Origin: Axinella damicornis | Taxonomy: Eukaryota > Porifera > Demospongiae > Axinellida > Axinellidae | DNA: 64,000 nt | Direction: 5' to 3' | Assembly (NCBI GenBank): GCA_963931865.1 | Contig: OZ007508.1 | Span: 7,478,956-7,542,955 of the forward strand | Shown: positions 54,003 to 64,000 of the stretch, piece by piece | Layout of the letters: each line of letters starts with the position of its first letter | Numbering within the stretch: position 1 is the stretch's first letter | Position numbers and translations under genes: made by a program | Notes under the pieces: generated by a model | Database searches by the model: none | What the model saw: only the letters and a program-made list of their open reading frames with translations | Told to the model about the DNA's origin: nothing

Positions 54003-54389
54003 ACCACTGAACTTAATTGTACCCTGTCTAATTTTGTGGCCCTCAGCTGGCTCATACAGTGAAAGATCAAAACCATTTTGTGGCATAGGGAGTGTTCTCA
54101 ACTCAAGCCGAGAACCCAAAATGCCCTAGCTGCTATGATTGTTTCACTATCAGAATAAGTGCAGTGAACAAACAAAGACATGAAGCATTGGAGTGGCTAC
54201 ATGTCCCATGACAGTATTGGTGTCTTCTCAAAACAATTGTAAATACCGCTACAGCATTTGGGTCTGCTACTCTAAAGTTTACATGCCCCAAGAGACAGTG
54301 ACCAAAACAGTTTATGGACATGATGCTTTTGTACAAAGCTCCAGTATGATGCAAGTACCATACAGAAACCACAAGGTCAAGGTGGGAAT

Positions 54390-54780
54390 AAACTTATGAC
54401 AAAGCTGTCCCAATGCACTGTGAGAAAGCTGTGCCAACTATGTGACAAAAGTTGTTCCAAGGTTGTCACAAAACCAGGGTGGTCCAGGACAGCATGCCAC
54501 GGAACTGTCCCAGTATGGTGGTCACAGTGTTGTGACAAGGTCGTGACAAGGTTGTTGTTACAAGGATGCCCTTAAGGTTGTGAATTTATAACCAAGTACA
54601 AGGTGGTTGCATCCTTATGATGACTGGGTCACAGAGTTGTCACAATCCAAATGACAGCCAAGCTGTAAAGTTGTCACAACCTTGGGACAGCATTGTCGCA
54701 GCCTTGGGAGTGCTTTGTCACAACCTTCGGACAGCTTTGCCTTAATTGGCACAGCATGCGGTTTGTGGATAAATGTCCAG
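54390..54780 (+). repeat. Degenerate GTTGTCACAACCTTGGGACAGC repeat
   Basis: Irregular direct and inverted variants of TTGTCACAA, CCTTGGGACAGC and GACAAGGTTGTGACAA fill about 390 bases. No gene. Confidence 0.6.
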
Positions 54781-54929
54781 GACAGCCACGGACTGAGATG
54801 TCCCGTGATCTGAGACAGGGGATATCCTTGTCCCTTATGCCATATATACAAAAATGCGAATCTGATAATTGGCAGCATTGTAAAATGACCAGGGTTGTTT
54901 AACTGAGCTCGGTTAACCTAGTTGCAATT

Positions 54930-55334
54930 GGAAAGCCAAAATGCTACCGCAAGCACTTGAAGAACCATGTCAAGGTCAAGGCAGTCCTTGTTTGGATTCA
55001 TACGTAGTTCATACAACGTACATGTCCGCTTCGCAAACAAGAGGTCACTTGAATGGTTGTCAAGTGTCCCCTAAAATTTTCTGGCACATTGTAAGAATTC
55101 TCACAAAGGAGTGTTGGGATCTGCTTTCCAATTTCCGTGCATATGAACTCCAACTTATAACATAACTCTGGTAAGTGAGATTAAGGCTAGGGAAACTAGT
55201 AGCAGCCCAGTGTAGGGTAAAGACCTGGCGTAATATGTAGGTCTTCATTATAAGATTTTAAACTGTGTGTGTGTGTAGGGTAAAGAACTGGCATAATAAA
55301 TTATGTAGGTCATCATTATACATTAGCTAACTTA
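54930..55334. other. No gene supported; 5' fragment of a SINE-like copy
   Basis: TATAAGATTTTAAACTGTGTGTGTG at 55,248 repeats the head of the next element (copy H). Reading frames here lack support. Confidence 0.4.
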
Positions 55335-55665
55335 AAGATTTTAAACTGTGTGTGTGTGTGAGTAATGGAATTCGAAGTGGGTGTGACTAGACTAGTGACG
55401 TGCAACATTGTTACTGACATGCAGGACATCTGGATCCAGTGCTAGCAACAGACCGTGACTATATTATATTGCACTAGGCTATTGGTGTGTCAGAGGCGAG
55501 ACAGCTGAATTCTGAAGAGAGAACTCTTGTGTGCTGCCCTGTGCTATAATGTGATGGAGATGAGAGTCTGTTAGACCTCTGCGCAGGGAGCAGCATCGCA
55601 CCAAACTGCTTGCGCAGGCAAAAATGACGAGGCAGTAGCTGAAGCGAGTGAAGCTGCTTGTATTA
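55335..55665 (+). repeat. SINE-like repeat (copy H, diverged, without the 29-bp array)
   Basis: AAGATTTTAAACTGTGTGTG head, GACTAGACTAGTGACGTGCAAC, and tail GCAGTAGCTGAAGCGAGTG...GCTGCTTGTATTA match the family, but the middle is unlike the others. Confidence 0.65.
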
Positions 55666-55722
55666 TTTACTGCTAAACGAATGAAATATTCATCCTGCAG
55701 TAACTGTTGGGTTTGACACTAG

Positions 55723-55750
55723 TGCAACTCAATAGTACTATTGAGTTGCA
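55723..55750. repeat. 28-bp perfect palindrome
   Basis: TGCAACTCAATAGT followed by ACTATTGAGTTGCA, no loop. Confidence 0.8.
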
Positions 55751-56465
55751 GGCATGGCATAGGCAGGCTTCATGTGCAGTGACACATAAGTACCTATACC
55801 AGCATGTATGCATGTCACTGCAGTTAACTGCTTAGTGGTTACTATAATTATACAGTTGCAACATATTTGAACATGTAGGAGTATGTGCTAGCAGGAGTAC
55901 CAATAACATTCCAACTTCACTGAGCCTGAACATAATTTATTTGTACTTCTAGTTGCAGTGCAATGACGAACGATGTACTGTCAATGGCAGTGAACTTCCT
56001 AGTTTATGGTGCAGCCAAACAGGCTCTAGGTTCAAGTCATCTCACATTGTCAAGAGTCCACTGTGACTGCCTTATATAGACGCTATTTAAGGAAGATAGT
56101 AACTTCCTATAGCAAACATTGAGGTAATTCAGGCAGTTAAATCATCCCTAAGAGAGGACAGGTTTGGACACTGGCAGGGAACCACCAGGAGTGATTGAGC
56201 TCTTTCACTTTCCTTTTACCTCACAAAAGAGTGTTCACTTGGCATATGGCCTACAAGAAGCTTCACAACAATAGTTAGTCTTCAATTGCAAGATCGCAAT
56301 CTTCAGCAGTCAGGCGATTACCTAACTTCAGCACATGTACACAAACAGACCGAACATGCAGCTACATGTACTGCGAGGCTACAGTTATTGTGATCAACCC
56401 AAAACATATTACCAATCACATTTCGTCCGATTCAACACATACTAGAAGCATTGTCGGTGTATTAC
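55751..56465. other. No feature seen
   Basis: No gene or known repeat recognised. Confidence 0.35.
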
Positions 56466-56521
56466 CGGTACTGCGTTTGCCAATCAGATTGCCATAGTCT
56501 CGAACGCAAAAGAGCCGCCAT
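56466..56521 (-). CDS. Possible first coding exon of an unidentified gene
   Basis: On the minus strand, AACATGGCGGC (a YY1-like initiator context) starts MAALLRSRLWQSDWQTQY and reaches a GTAATA donor after 56 nt. The peptide resembles an N-terminal targeting sequence. No following exon was located, and the class C GPCR downstream has its own start, so this could also be its 5' UTR. Confidence 0.3.
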
Positions 56522-56549
56522 GTTGGAGTACCCGTCCGTATTCTCGAAA

Positions 56550-56563
56550 TGATGACGTCATGA
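56550..56563 (-). promoter_or_regulatory. CRE site
   Basis: ATGATGACGTCATGAG contains a full palindromic TGACGTCA about 30 bases upstream of the minus-strand ATGGCGGC start. Confidence 0.5.
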
Positions 56564-56614
56564 GCAAGGGGTCCTTTGGATCATTCTTTTGCCAGTAAAT
56601 GCATGGGTGATCCC

Positions 56615-56707
56615 TAGCCTCGTTCCCAGGCCTTCTCACCCCAGCACTTGTTGCTTACAGTACTAAAGCAAGCACAAATACTGGCGTGAGAAGCCAGGAA
56701 CAAGGGT
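56615..56707. mobile_element. Short TAGCCTCGTTCCCAG foldback
   Basis: TAGCCTCGTTCCCAGGCCTTCTCAC pairs with GTGAGAAGCCAGGAACAAGG around a GTGCTTTAGTACTG-type centre. Confidence 0.7.
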
Positions 56708-58430
56708 GTTCCCTCTTCACCAGAGATCTATAGTGACATTAGTGTAGCTGTAGCTGTTGGTGTTGTACTGCAAACCTATGAGCTTAACAATTGTGTGGAA
56801 CATCAATATTATGTCATGAATGCTTTGTTGAGTAGCTACGCGTTGTATAGCATAGGCAACTGGTACACAATTAAGTTCTCACAAACAAAAGGCACAGTTT
56901 GCGTGTAGCAAGCTAGAAATAGGTTTGCAGTATAAAGGCAATCACACTCCGCTATCTAGATAATTTGCAGTTTTGCCAGCTAAGTCATAGCTAGCTAGCT
57001 AGCTACACGTAGCTAGCCGCTAGCTATATACCTTCGGCTTCAGCTGCTTGAACTCTGGGTAGCAGAGGCACACGTACGCACACAGAAGCGAATAGCTCTG
57101 GTTCGCCACTCCTCAGAGTCGAGACATCTGTTTTGATCTGTGGAAGTGGGTTGGGATTTTTAAGGCGCACGCGCAGCGAATAACGCAGCTCGTATGCATG
57201 TATGGTATGAAATTTGAGTGGGTGTGTCCATCGCACTCATATGCGCATGCACTTTCAGCGCACTGGCTGCTGTGTGTGAAACGTATTATACAACAACTTG
57301 AACTGCCAGCCAAGCCTTGACTGCGGGCGCTCGAGGACACCAGCCAGACGGTCAGGAGATTGCTTCATTCAGTGAGCAGCATTGTTGTAGGTTGTTGTAG
57401 CTATAACTGGTGGTTTGTGACAGTAAATTTCAGGGTTGTTGCAATACTGCTTGCTAGTAATGACATTGTACAATTACTAGCTCTTTCAAGAAGCCAATTA
57501 GCATTACGCACATAATTACACAGAGTATACATTCAGCAACACATGCTCGGTGTACTGGAGGTCAATATTATTTACGACGTGGATATTGGTCCGGCAGGAA
57601 GTACATACTTTAGGTATAGGTACCGGAAATGTGTGCTCATGCATCATGACCAATATCCACTTCGGATTATTTATGGCTTGGTACGTAGGGTGGAAGCAGT
57701 ACAATATTGGACCATGGCCGTAGCTATTGTGTAGTTGAGCTGCGACTACTCAGACAAAATTACAACTATTACGAAGTACATGACATGAATTATGAAAACC
57801 AGTCATTCATTAGCATTCTGTACCTGATAGCTTGATTGCCAAGGTGTTTCGTCCTCTATATACAATCATGACTGGAAATAAACCCGTTTTGGTGCAGCTA
57901 CAAGTCATTATGTCACTATCAGTACGTAGTGTTCTGAAATGTCAGTATGAATTATCAGAAAAGAAGTAGCTAGCTATAGCTACATACAATGCGCTTGGAA
58001 GCTGTGGAGTATATAGAAAGTAGCGATGATCGCGGAGTACCTGTGAAAGCCGGAACGCAGGAATGCGGAACGGAAGTAAAATGATGGCCATGTGCTATCA
58101 TCACCGGTGCACCGTATGCACAGGGCGTTATTCACTGGACTGGACTCACCCAAAAATCTGTAAAATGCCTTTTTCAGTGTAGGACAGAAGCTAAGCATAC
58201 TTATTTATTCACTAAAGTTGCTTGCATAGCCTGCTTTCGTGCATGTCTTTCCTACTGTAGAGGTCAAAGGTCACGTGCATATTAATTTTAATACATGGTA
58301 ACAGATCATGCTACTGCATTGGGTGTGTTTTACCGGCATATAAATTTCATTTTTGTCATTTAGTCGATACTTGTCTGTCATTTTCTATAATAATTATATA
58401 ATAATTATGTAGCTACTGACTGATGGGCCA
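56708..58430. other. Intergenic, nothing firm
   Basis: AGCTAGCTAGCTAGC repeats near 56,990. Near 57,160-57,250 there are GCGCACGCGCAGCG and TATGCGCATGCAC motifs that could be NRF1-type sites. No gene followed in either direction. Confidence 0.35.
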
Positions 58431-58689
58431 CCTTGGGCCTCTACAAGTCATTAAAATTCATCAGTATAATAATCATAGACTCGGTAGAGTCTATATGTAG
58501 GGATACGACGTACACGCAATACATGCCAATACAAAAAATCTCTCCAAATCTCAGAAACGCTACACTTATAAGCCTTTATAACCACATACCGTTCATCTTC
58601 GAGCGTTTTCATGACCAACAAGACTCCTTGCATCGCGAAAACCCGTCGCGAAAGTACCACATCAGGTACTCGCAAAACGGGCAAATTGT

Positions 58690-58724
58690 TTTTCTTTCTT
58701 CTTTCTTCTTTCTTCTTTCTTCTT
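58690..58724 (+). repeat. TTTCTTC microsatellite
   Basis: Tandem TTTCTTC units of about 7 bases. Confidence 0.9.
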
Positions 58725-58874
58725 CAGACAACTTAGCTCAACGTTGCCTCAATCTGTCACAATGGTTTTCGCACGAAACAGCAGCATTTTCAACCGAACA
58801 GTGCAACGTCCCACCGCTTTTTCGCTACCTCCAAGTCTTCACCAGGCGGCTGCAGCTGCCCACTCAATAACTAT

Positions 58875-58922
58875 GGCTTCGTTTGCCACGCCATTTTCAC
58901 TTTTGTACGCATGCGCACTTAA
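58875..58922 (-). promoter_or_regulatory. Possible NRF1/YY1-type promoter
   Basis: On the minus strand GTGCGCATGCGTAC (NRF1-like) lies just upstream of AAAATGGCGTGG (YY1-like initiator). No downstream coding exon could be confirmed. Confidence 0.25.
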
Positions 58923-59040
58923 ATGATCACTTAGCAACTATACGTTATTATTACTCAAGATCGCTGAATTAGAAACAGTGAGGAAGATGCGTTGAGTTGA
59001 CCGATGTGTTGTCAAACGAGGCACTCGGTTGTGCAGCAAC

Positions 59041-61506
59041 TGACTTAAAAGTGTCAAAAATCCCATGGGTTACCCATGGGACTGATTTAAGTCACCCTTC
59101 CCATGGGTGTCTCATGGGACTGATTTAAGTCACCAGAACCCATGGGACACCCATGGGAGCATTTTAAGTCAATATGGTTGACTTAAGTTGCTGTGAATAT
59201 ATACAGTGCATAGTATTACTCATGGGACCATTCTAAGTCAAGTCATGAAAGAGTAAGCCCCTGTTGTCTCACATCATCAGAGTTAGTCCCTGCCAATTAC
59301 CCATTCACGTTCAGAGAATGACTTAAAATGGTCCCATGAGTAATAGACAACATACTATGTTGTGGGACCATCTTAAGTCAAATCATTAAGGAGTATGCCC
59401 CTGTTGTCTCACATCATCAGAGTAAGTCCCTGCCAATTACCCATTCGCGTTCAGAGAATGACTTAAAATGGTCCCATGAGTAATAGACAACATACTATGT
59501 TGTGGGACCATCTTAAGTCAAATCATTAAGGAGTATGCCCCTGTTGTCTCACATCATCAGAGTAAGTCCCTGCCAATTACCCATTCGCGTTCAGAGAATG
59601 ACTTAAAATGGTCCCATGAGTAATAGACAACATACTATGTTGTGGGACCATCTTAAGTCAAATCATTAAAGAGTATGCCCCCGTCGTCTCACATCATCAG
59701 AGTAAGTCCCTGCCAATTACCCAGTCACTAGAATGGTCATGAGAACAGTATTACCAGAGCAATAATGATAATCATATGCATATTCAATCAAAAATGTGAT
59801 GATTGAGTTAGCAAGAACATTATAAGTCACTAATTTGTACAGTGTTGATTACAAAGGCAATGGAGATGTAATAAAGATGTAACTAAATCATGACTTCTAG
59901 GCATTGATATAATTATGTGACTGTCGGTCGACAATCAAATCATGAAATGCAGTGGTGCTTCCTCATGCACACACTAATCCTCATTATATTGATGGAAGAG
60001 GATAACAATGATGCTCGTATACAATTATAATATCAAACAAACCTCACAGTACAAAAGATATTTAGTTGAAACAACCCCTGAATGGTTACTCCAGGTTCAA
60101 GAGCATCCATCTGTTAGCTATTATTTGGTTCTGAACCGGATAATAGCCAGCAGGTGGATATGCTCTTTGAAGTTTGATGGAATCCATCATCCCCCCTCGC
60201 AATTCCATCAAGCTTGAAATAGCATCCATCTGCTAGCTATTATTCGGTTCTGAACCAGATAATAGCCAGCAGGTGGATGCTCTTTGAAGTTTGATGGAAT
60301 GGTAAGGGAGGATGATGGTTGGTAATTATGGTTTGAAATTCTCTTCATAGTATATACCAGTTCAATTAACCTGTAGTCAACCCATCATACTTAGTAATCT
60401 GACCCTTGAACCACTCTGTCTTTCCAGATGCCACTTTGAATTTCATCTCAACTGCCTTTCCAAAGAGTGTCGTGTTTGGAGGTTTGTACACAATGGTTAC
60501 AATTATAATATTATTATGATGTTTTAGGGCTGACAATGCAGTAACCGTTGTGTACAAACCTCCAAATATGACACTCTTTGGAAAGGCAGTTGAGATGAAA
60601 TTATTATAATAGGGCGAACTGAGGACAGGTAAAGTATAATCATGTGTGCATGGTAGTTTACTACAATTACATATGTTTTAGGATCAACGTATGTGACTGT
60701 TTCGTTGATCCTAAAACCAAAAGTGCATACGTAATCGTAGTAACTACCATGCACACATGATTATACTTTACCTGTCCTCTGAAGTCACTGTCACTGTCAT
60801 CATTGTGTGGTTTATAACTAAAAATGTGAGATAGGTGTAATTGAACTGGAACAAAATATTGCACTTCAATACCCGAGGCTAGGCTGTAGCACTGCAATCG
60901 TCTAGAGGTGGGGCTGCACGGCAATACTCTGGAGGCGGGGCTGCAACACTTGTAATCATCTGGAGGTGGGGCTGCTGTGTTTATGCGTACTTAGACCGGC
61001 CAGAAGTAACTGACACTGATGAATATTGACGACAGGAGCATACTTTTAAATGACTTGACTTAAGATGGTCCCACAGCAGTGTGTTACTCATGGGACCATT
61101 TTAAGTCATTCTCTAAACGCGACTAGGTGATTGGCAGGGACTTACTCTGATGGTGTGAGACGACAGGGGCATACTCTTCAATGACTTGACTTAAGATGGT
61201 CCCACAATATATAGTATGTTGTCTATTACTCATGGGACCATTTTAAGTCATTCTCAGAATGTGAATGGGTGATTGGCAGGGACTTACTCTAATGATATGA
61301 GACGATGGGAGCATACTCTTTAATGACTTGACTTAAAATGGTCCCATGAGTAATACTATGCACTGTATATCTTCATGGCAACTTAAGTCAACCATATTGA
61401 CTTAAAATGCTCCCATGGGTGTCCCATGGGTTCTGGTGACTTAAATCAGTCCCATGAGACATCAGTCCCATGGGTAACCCATGGGATTTTTTACAATTTT
61501 AAGTCA
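59041..61506. mobile_element. 2.5-kb foldback element with nested hairpins
   Basis: The left arm begins TGACTTAAAAGTGTCAAAAATCCCATGG and the right arm ends CCATGGGATTTTTTACAATTTTAAGTCA. Arms of several hundred bases share inverted blocks such as GACTTAAGTTGC, CCCATGGGTGTCCCATGGG and ATGGTCCCATGAGTAATA. The centre contains further hairpins (60,426-60,601 and 60,622-60,780) and a direct duplication (60,106-60,190 / 60,221-60,296). No protein is encoded. Confidence 0.85.
59220..59730 (+). repeat. 140-bp tandem repeat in the left foldback arm
   Basis: The ATGGTCCCATGAGTAATAG block recurs at 59,329, 59,469 and 59,609, exactly 140 bases apart; units are nearly identical. Only about two inverted units are present in the right arm. 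Confidence 0.9.
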
Positions 61507-61876
61507 ATTTCTAGGCGACCGAGGCACTCTGTATAAGACTGAGGTTAGTCCCTGTACGCATGATTTAGCTAAGCTTATATTGCTACCTATACTGTATTCT
61601 GTGAGCAGGGTGAATGCCTATCTCAACTCTCAACACCCATATGAATGTCCCTACTATAAACTGCCTATGCCATGGTCTTCAGACAGGGAGAACTCAGTGG
61701 CTTTGTCATCCATCTAGATGCCCGGGCCTGATTCTTCAGCCAATGCTGGAAGTGTAATATATACCTGTCCATATACCAAGGCAAGGACACCTACTGCCCA
61801 GGTGCCTGTGAGGTCACTGACTTCTGCAGCAAACTTCAGCTCAAACATGCGCCTGCTGCCAAAAAAATTTACATAA
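61507..61876. other. No gene supported
   Basis: Short unremarkable stretch between the large foldback and the hairpin. Confidence 0.35.
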
Positions 61877-62158
61877 ACAAGTAATAAAAAACATTAAAAA
61901 TGTAGCAGGATGTAGGGATACCAGAACGGCAAAAAGTAAGGAAACAAGAGGGATGATCAAACATAACAGTGAAGTATACAATCACCCCTACATATCTTTT
62001 TTCATTGTACATGTACATGTATATATTATGGAAGAAGATCTCTGTAGGGGTGATTGTATACTTCACTGTTATGTTTGATCATCCCTCTTGTTTCCTTACT
62101 TTTTGCCGTTCTGGTATCCCTACATCCTGCTACATTTTTAATGTTTTTTATTACTTGT
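61877..62158. repeat. 282-bp near-perfect hairpin
   Basis: Arms of about 116 bases (ACAAGTAATAAAAAACATTA... to ...CAATCACCCCTACA and the inverse) are complementary throughout as far as I can see, around a 50-base loop (61,993-62,042). Either strand would fold into a long double-stranded RNA. No target duplication is obvious. Confidence 0.88.
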
Positions 62159-63217
62159 AATATATAGGTGCATGGAGAATCTCAATTAATTCCACGCCTC
62201 CAGTGCACGTCACGGAATGGACTAAGGCTTCATCCGAGGCAATGCATGGTATGTCCATGCACTGCTAGTTAAAAGCCAACGGGGATTGTCCCTGCATTGG
62301 ATCAAGTCATGTAGCACCCAGTAGGCCAATGGAAGCAGTTCACTAGTAGCCACTTGGGCCTAATCAGCCTGACAAACACCCGTATCTGGAGCGGAGTACA
62401 ATATTAGTCTCCCAGTACCCAAGCCTCTCCAGTGTTCGTCACCTGCAGTACCTATTATGTTAGTACAGTACTGCAAACCTGGGTATGAGGCTAAGGGGTA
62501 ATTACGTAACTGTGCTTTGTTGGCGTGTAGCATCAAGTTGATCAACATTGCATGATACACACAGTTTTACAATAATATTAACACCACCACAGACACCAAA
62601 ATGTGTGGAAAGCTAACATGTAATAATAATGCTATTATAATACTGGTTGCTATTAATTTTTATCGTTGTGTACACAACAAACAATAAACAAGCAAAACGA
62701 AGAAAGAACAGTAATATTTAATTAAGAAACCATATAAAATGCTGTGTATGCAAGACAGCAGTTCAAATGTGCAGAAAGCATAGACCAGCATTGCTCTTAG
62801 TTACCTCTATAAATAAATCTGGCAACAATGAGATATCACATTTCATCCTGCAGAGAAGAGATGAAATAATTATTTCAACTTTCGTACTTGTAGTGACTGT
62901 GCCAACAGCCAAGCAATCTTCAAACATGAAACCACTACACTTGTTCCCTGGAAAGCCCAGGTTTTGTTTGTTCTTCAGTTTCTGTTGACAATAATACTAC
63001 ATTTAAAGTACAGACTGCCATTGTTTGAGATGCCAGTAACCTATGGTTAAATTGGTGATCAATTATTACACAGTAAGATTGTTGGAATTCTACAACTAAT
63101 ATGGCAAGAAGAGAACCATAATTATCATTTCAAACACATACACACTCACAACACCCCAACAGCACCGTCACGTCTCATGCATACACACTCACCACAACAT
63201 ACATGTACCTGCTACAC
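62159..63217. other. Intergenic with one diverged foldback
   Basis: TAGTCTCCCAGTACCC (62,405) and CTGGGTATGAGGCTA (62,480-62,494) are inverted ends of the same foldback family. No gene is visible. Confidence 0.4.
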
Positions 63218-63361
63218 TCAGACAGGTTCTGGTGTGTCCCACTCCTCCTCATTGTCTGTGTCTGACAAATCCTCCTCATCCTCAAAATCTGCCTCATCAC
63301 CAGAGTTCACATCGTCAACGTTCACCTGGTTGCTTGCAACCTCAGATAGAACAACGAGAAC
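63218..63361 (-). CDS. Terminal coding exon, acidic C-terminus, gene continues beyond window
   Basis: After CATGAACAG the minus strand is open for 47 codons and ends in TGA. It begins VLVVLSEVASNQVNVDD and continues with a strongly acidic run (NSGDEADFEDEEDLSDTD, then EEEWDTPEPV). Such Asp/Glu tails are common in nuclear and chaperone-binding proteins and cannot identify the family. Phase 0 at the acceptor. Upstream exons must lie to the right, beyond the minisatellite and probably outside the window. Confidence 0.55.
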   Translation of the reverse strand, partial: VLVVLSEVASNQVNVDDVNSGDEADFEDEEDLSDTDNEEEWDTPEPV

Positions 63362-63379
63362 CTGTTCATGGGTACGAGT

Positions 63380-63965
63380 GTGTTAGGAAGGGGGCAAAGA
63401 GGGTGTGTGTGTGGAAGGGGGCAAAGAGGGTGTGTGCGTGGGAGGGGGAAAAGAGGGTGTGGGTTGAAGGGGTAAAGAGAGTGGTGTGTGTGGAAGAAGG
63501 CAAAGAGGGTGTGTGTGAAAGGGGGCAAAGAGGGTGTGTATGGAAGGGGGGATAGAGTGTGTGTGTGCAGGAGGGGCAAAGGGGCAGTGTGGAAAGGGGC
63601 AAAGGGGTGCAGGGTGTGTGGAAAGGGGCAAAGGGGTGTAGGGTGTGTGTGGAAGGGAAAGAGGGTGTGTGGGAGGCAAAGAGGGTGTGTGTGGAAGGAT
63701 ACAACAAGGGTGTGTGTGGAAGGGGGCAAAGAGAAAGAGGGTGTGCGGGAGGCAAAGAGGTGTGTGTGGAAGGGGGCAAAGAGAAAGAGGGTGTGTGGAA
63801 GGAGGCAAAGAGGGTGTTGTGGAAGGGGGTAAAGAGGGTTTGTGTGTGGAAGATGGCGTGGGTGAGAGGGGGCCATGAGGGCGTGTATGGAAGGGGGCAA
63901 AGTGGGCGTGCGTGTGGAAGCGGGCAAAGTGTGTAGAAGGGGGCAAAGAGGGTATGAGTGTGTGA
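63380..63965 (+). repeat. GGAAGGGGGCAAAGAGGGTGTGTGT minisatellite
   Basis: About 20 irregular units of roughly 25 bases. All long open frames on both strands here derive from it. It sits in the intron upstream of the acidic terminal exon. Confidence 0.95.
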
Positions 63966-64000
63966 AGTTCCTTTCAACTCTATATAGCTTGTTAGGCTCC

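Noticed and set aside
58433..58870. 145-codon plus-strand frame
   Set aside because: Passes through a TTTCTTC microsatellite, with no domain or conserved-looking pattern.
59220..59730. Possible CRISPR-like array (140-bp periodic repeats)
   Set aside because: Units are contiguous tandem repeats without distinct spacers and lie inside a foldback in a eukaryotic genome.
63322..63977. Frames of about 200 codons in both directions
   Set aside because: Translation of the 25-bp-class minisatellite.
1..64000. tRNA or rRNA genes
   Set aside because: I looked for B-box-like GGTTCGAATCC and cloverleaf patterns and found none convincing; no rRNA-like stretch was recognised.

Overview
The window is nuclear DNA from an early-branching animal, most likely a demosponge. 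It carries a spliced TGF-beta-receptor-type gene, an intronless metabotropic-glutamate-receptor-like class C GPCR, an NNMT-type methyltransferase, and a very large surface protein combining polymorphic-membrane-protein (Pmp) type repeats with a multi-span membrane module. Between them lies a dense load of foldback, TIR and SINE-like repeats. Introns are GT-AG and often only a few hundred bases long. I could run no database search, so the organism call is an inference from gene content.

Layout. 1-5.5 kb: no gene I can support, one copy of a SINE-like repeat. 5.5-13.1 kb (+): seven exons of a TGF-beta type I receptor-like gene (three-finger ectodomain, TM helix, kinase fold). Its catalytic aspartate, catalytic-loop asparagine, glycine loop and GS box are altered, so it should be a pseudokinase receptor. 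13.8-14.2 kb (-): reverse-transcriptase remnant. 15.6-18.1 kb (-): 3' end of an unidentified multi-exon gene with phase-compatible junctions, with further candidate exons up to 20.8 kb. 21-25 kb: repeats, an orphan E2F/CCAAT/TATA promoter at 23.4-23.5 kb and a G-rich minisatellite. 25-28.8 kb (-): partly duplicated, partly broken candidate exons and the 3' end of another unidentified gene. 29-35 kb: two nearly identical 753-bp TIR elements (one inside a larger foldback), LINE debris and foldbacks.

35.2-43.4 kb (+): the Pmp-repeat/multi-TM gene, interrupted by three reading-frame shifts and an 882-bp TIR element that itself carries a nested foldback. 45.4-46.2 kb (-): small-molecule methyltransferase with a CRE-type promoter site. 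47-50 kb: TEs and weak candidate exons. 50.3-53.0 kb (-): the class C GPCR in one uninterrupted reading frame. 53-59 kb: TE remnants and a possible first exon beside a CRE site. 59.0-61.5 kb: a 2.5-kb foldback with 140-bp internal tandem repeats. 61.9-62.2 kb: a long near-perfect hairpin. 63.2-63.4 kb (-): acidic terminal exon of a gene that continues beyond the window, then a 25-bp-class minisatellite.

The genes do not form an operon or an obvious pathway. The shared theme is cell-surface signalling (TGF-beta-type receptor, class C GPCR, Pmp/multi-TM protein). The most interesting items are the predicted catalytically dead TGF-beta receptor, the broken Pmp/multi-TM gene, the orphan cell-cycle-type promoter, and a family of short TAGCCTCG-ended foldback elements that recurs throughout the window.
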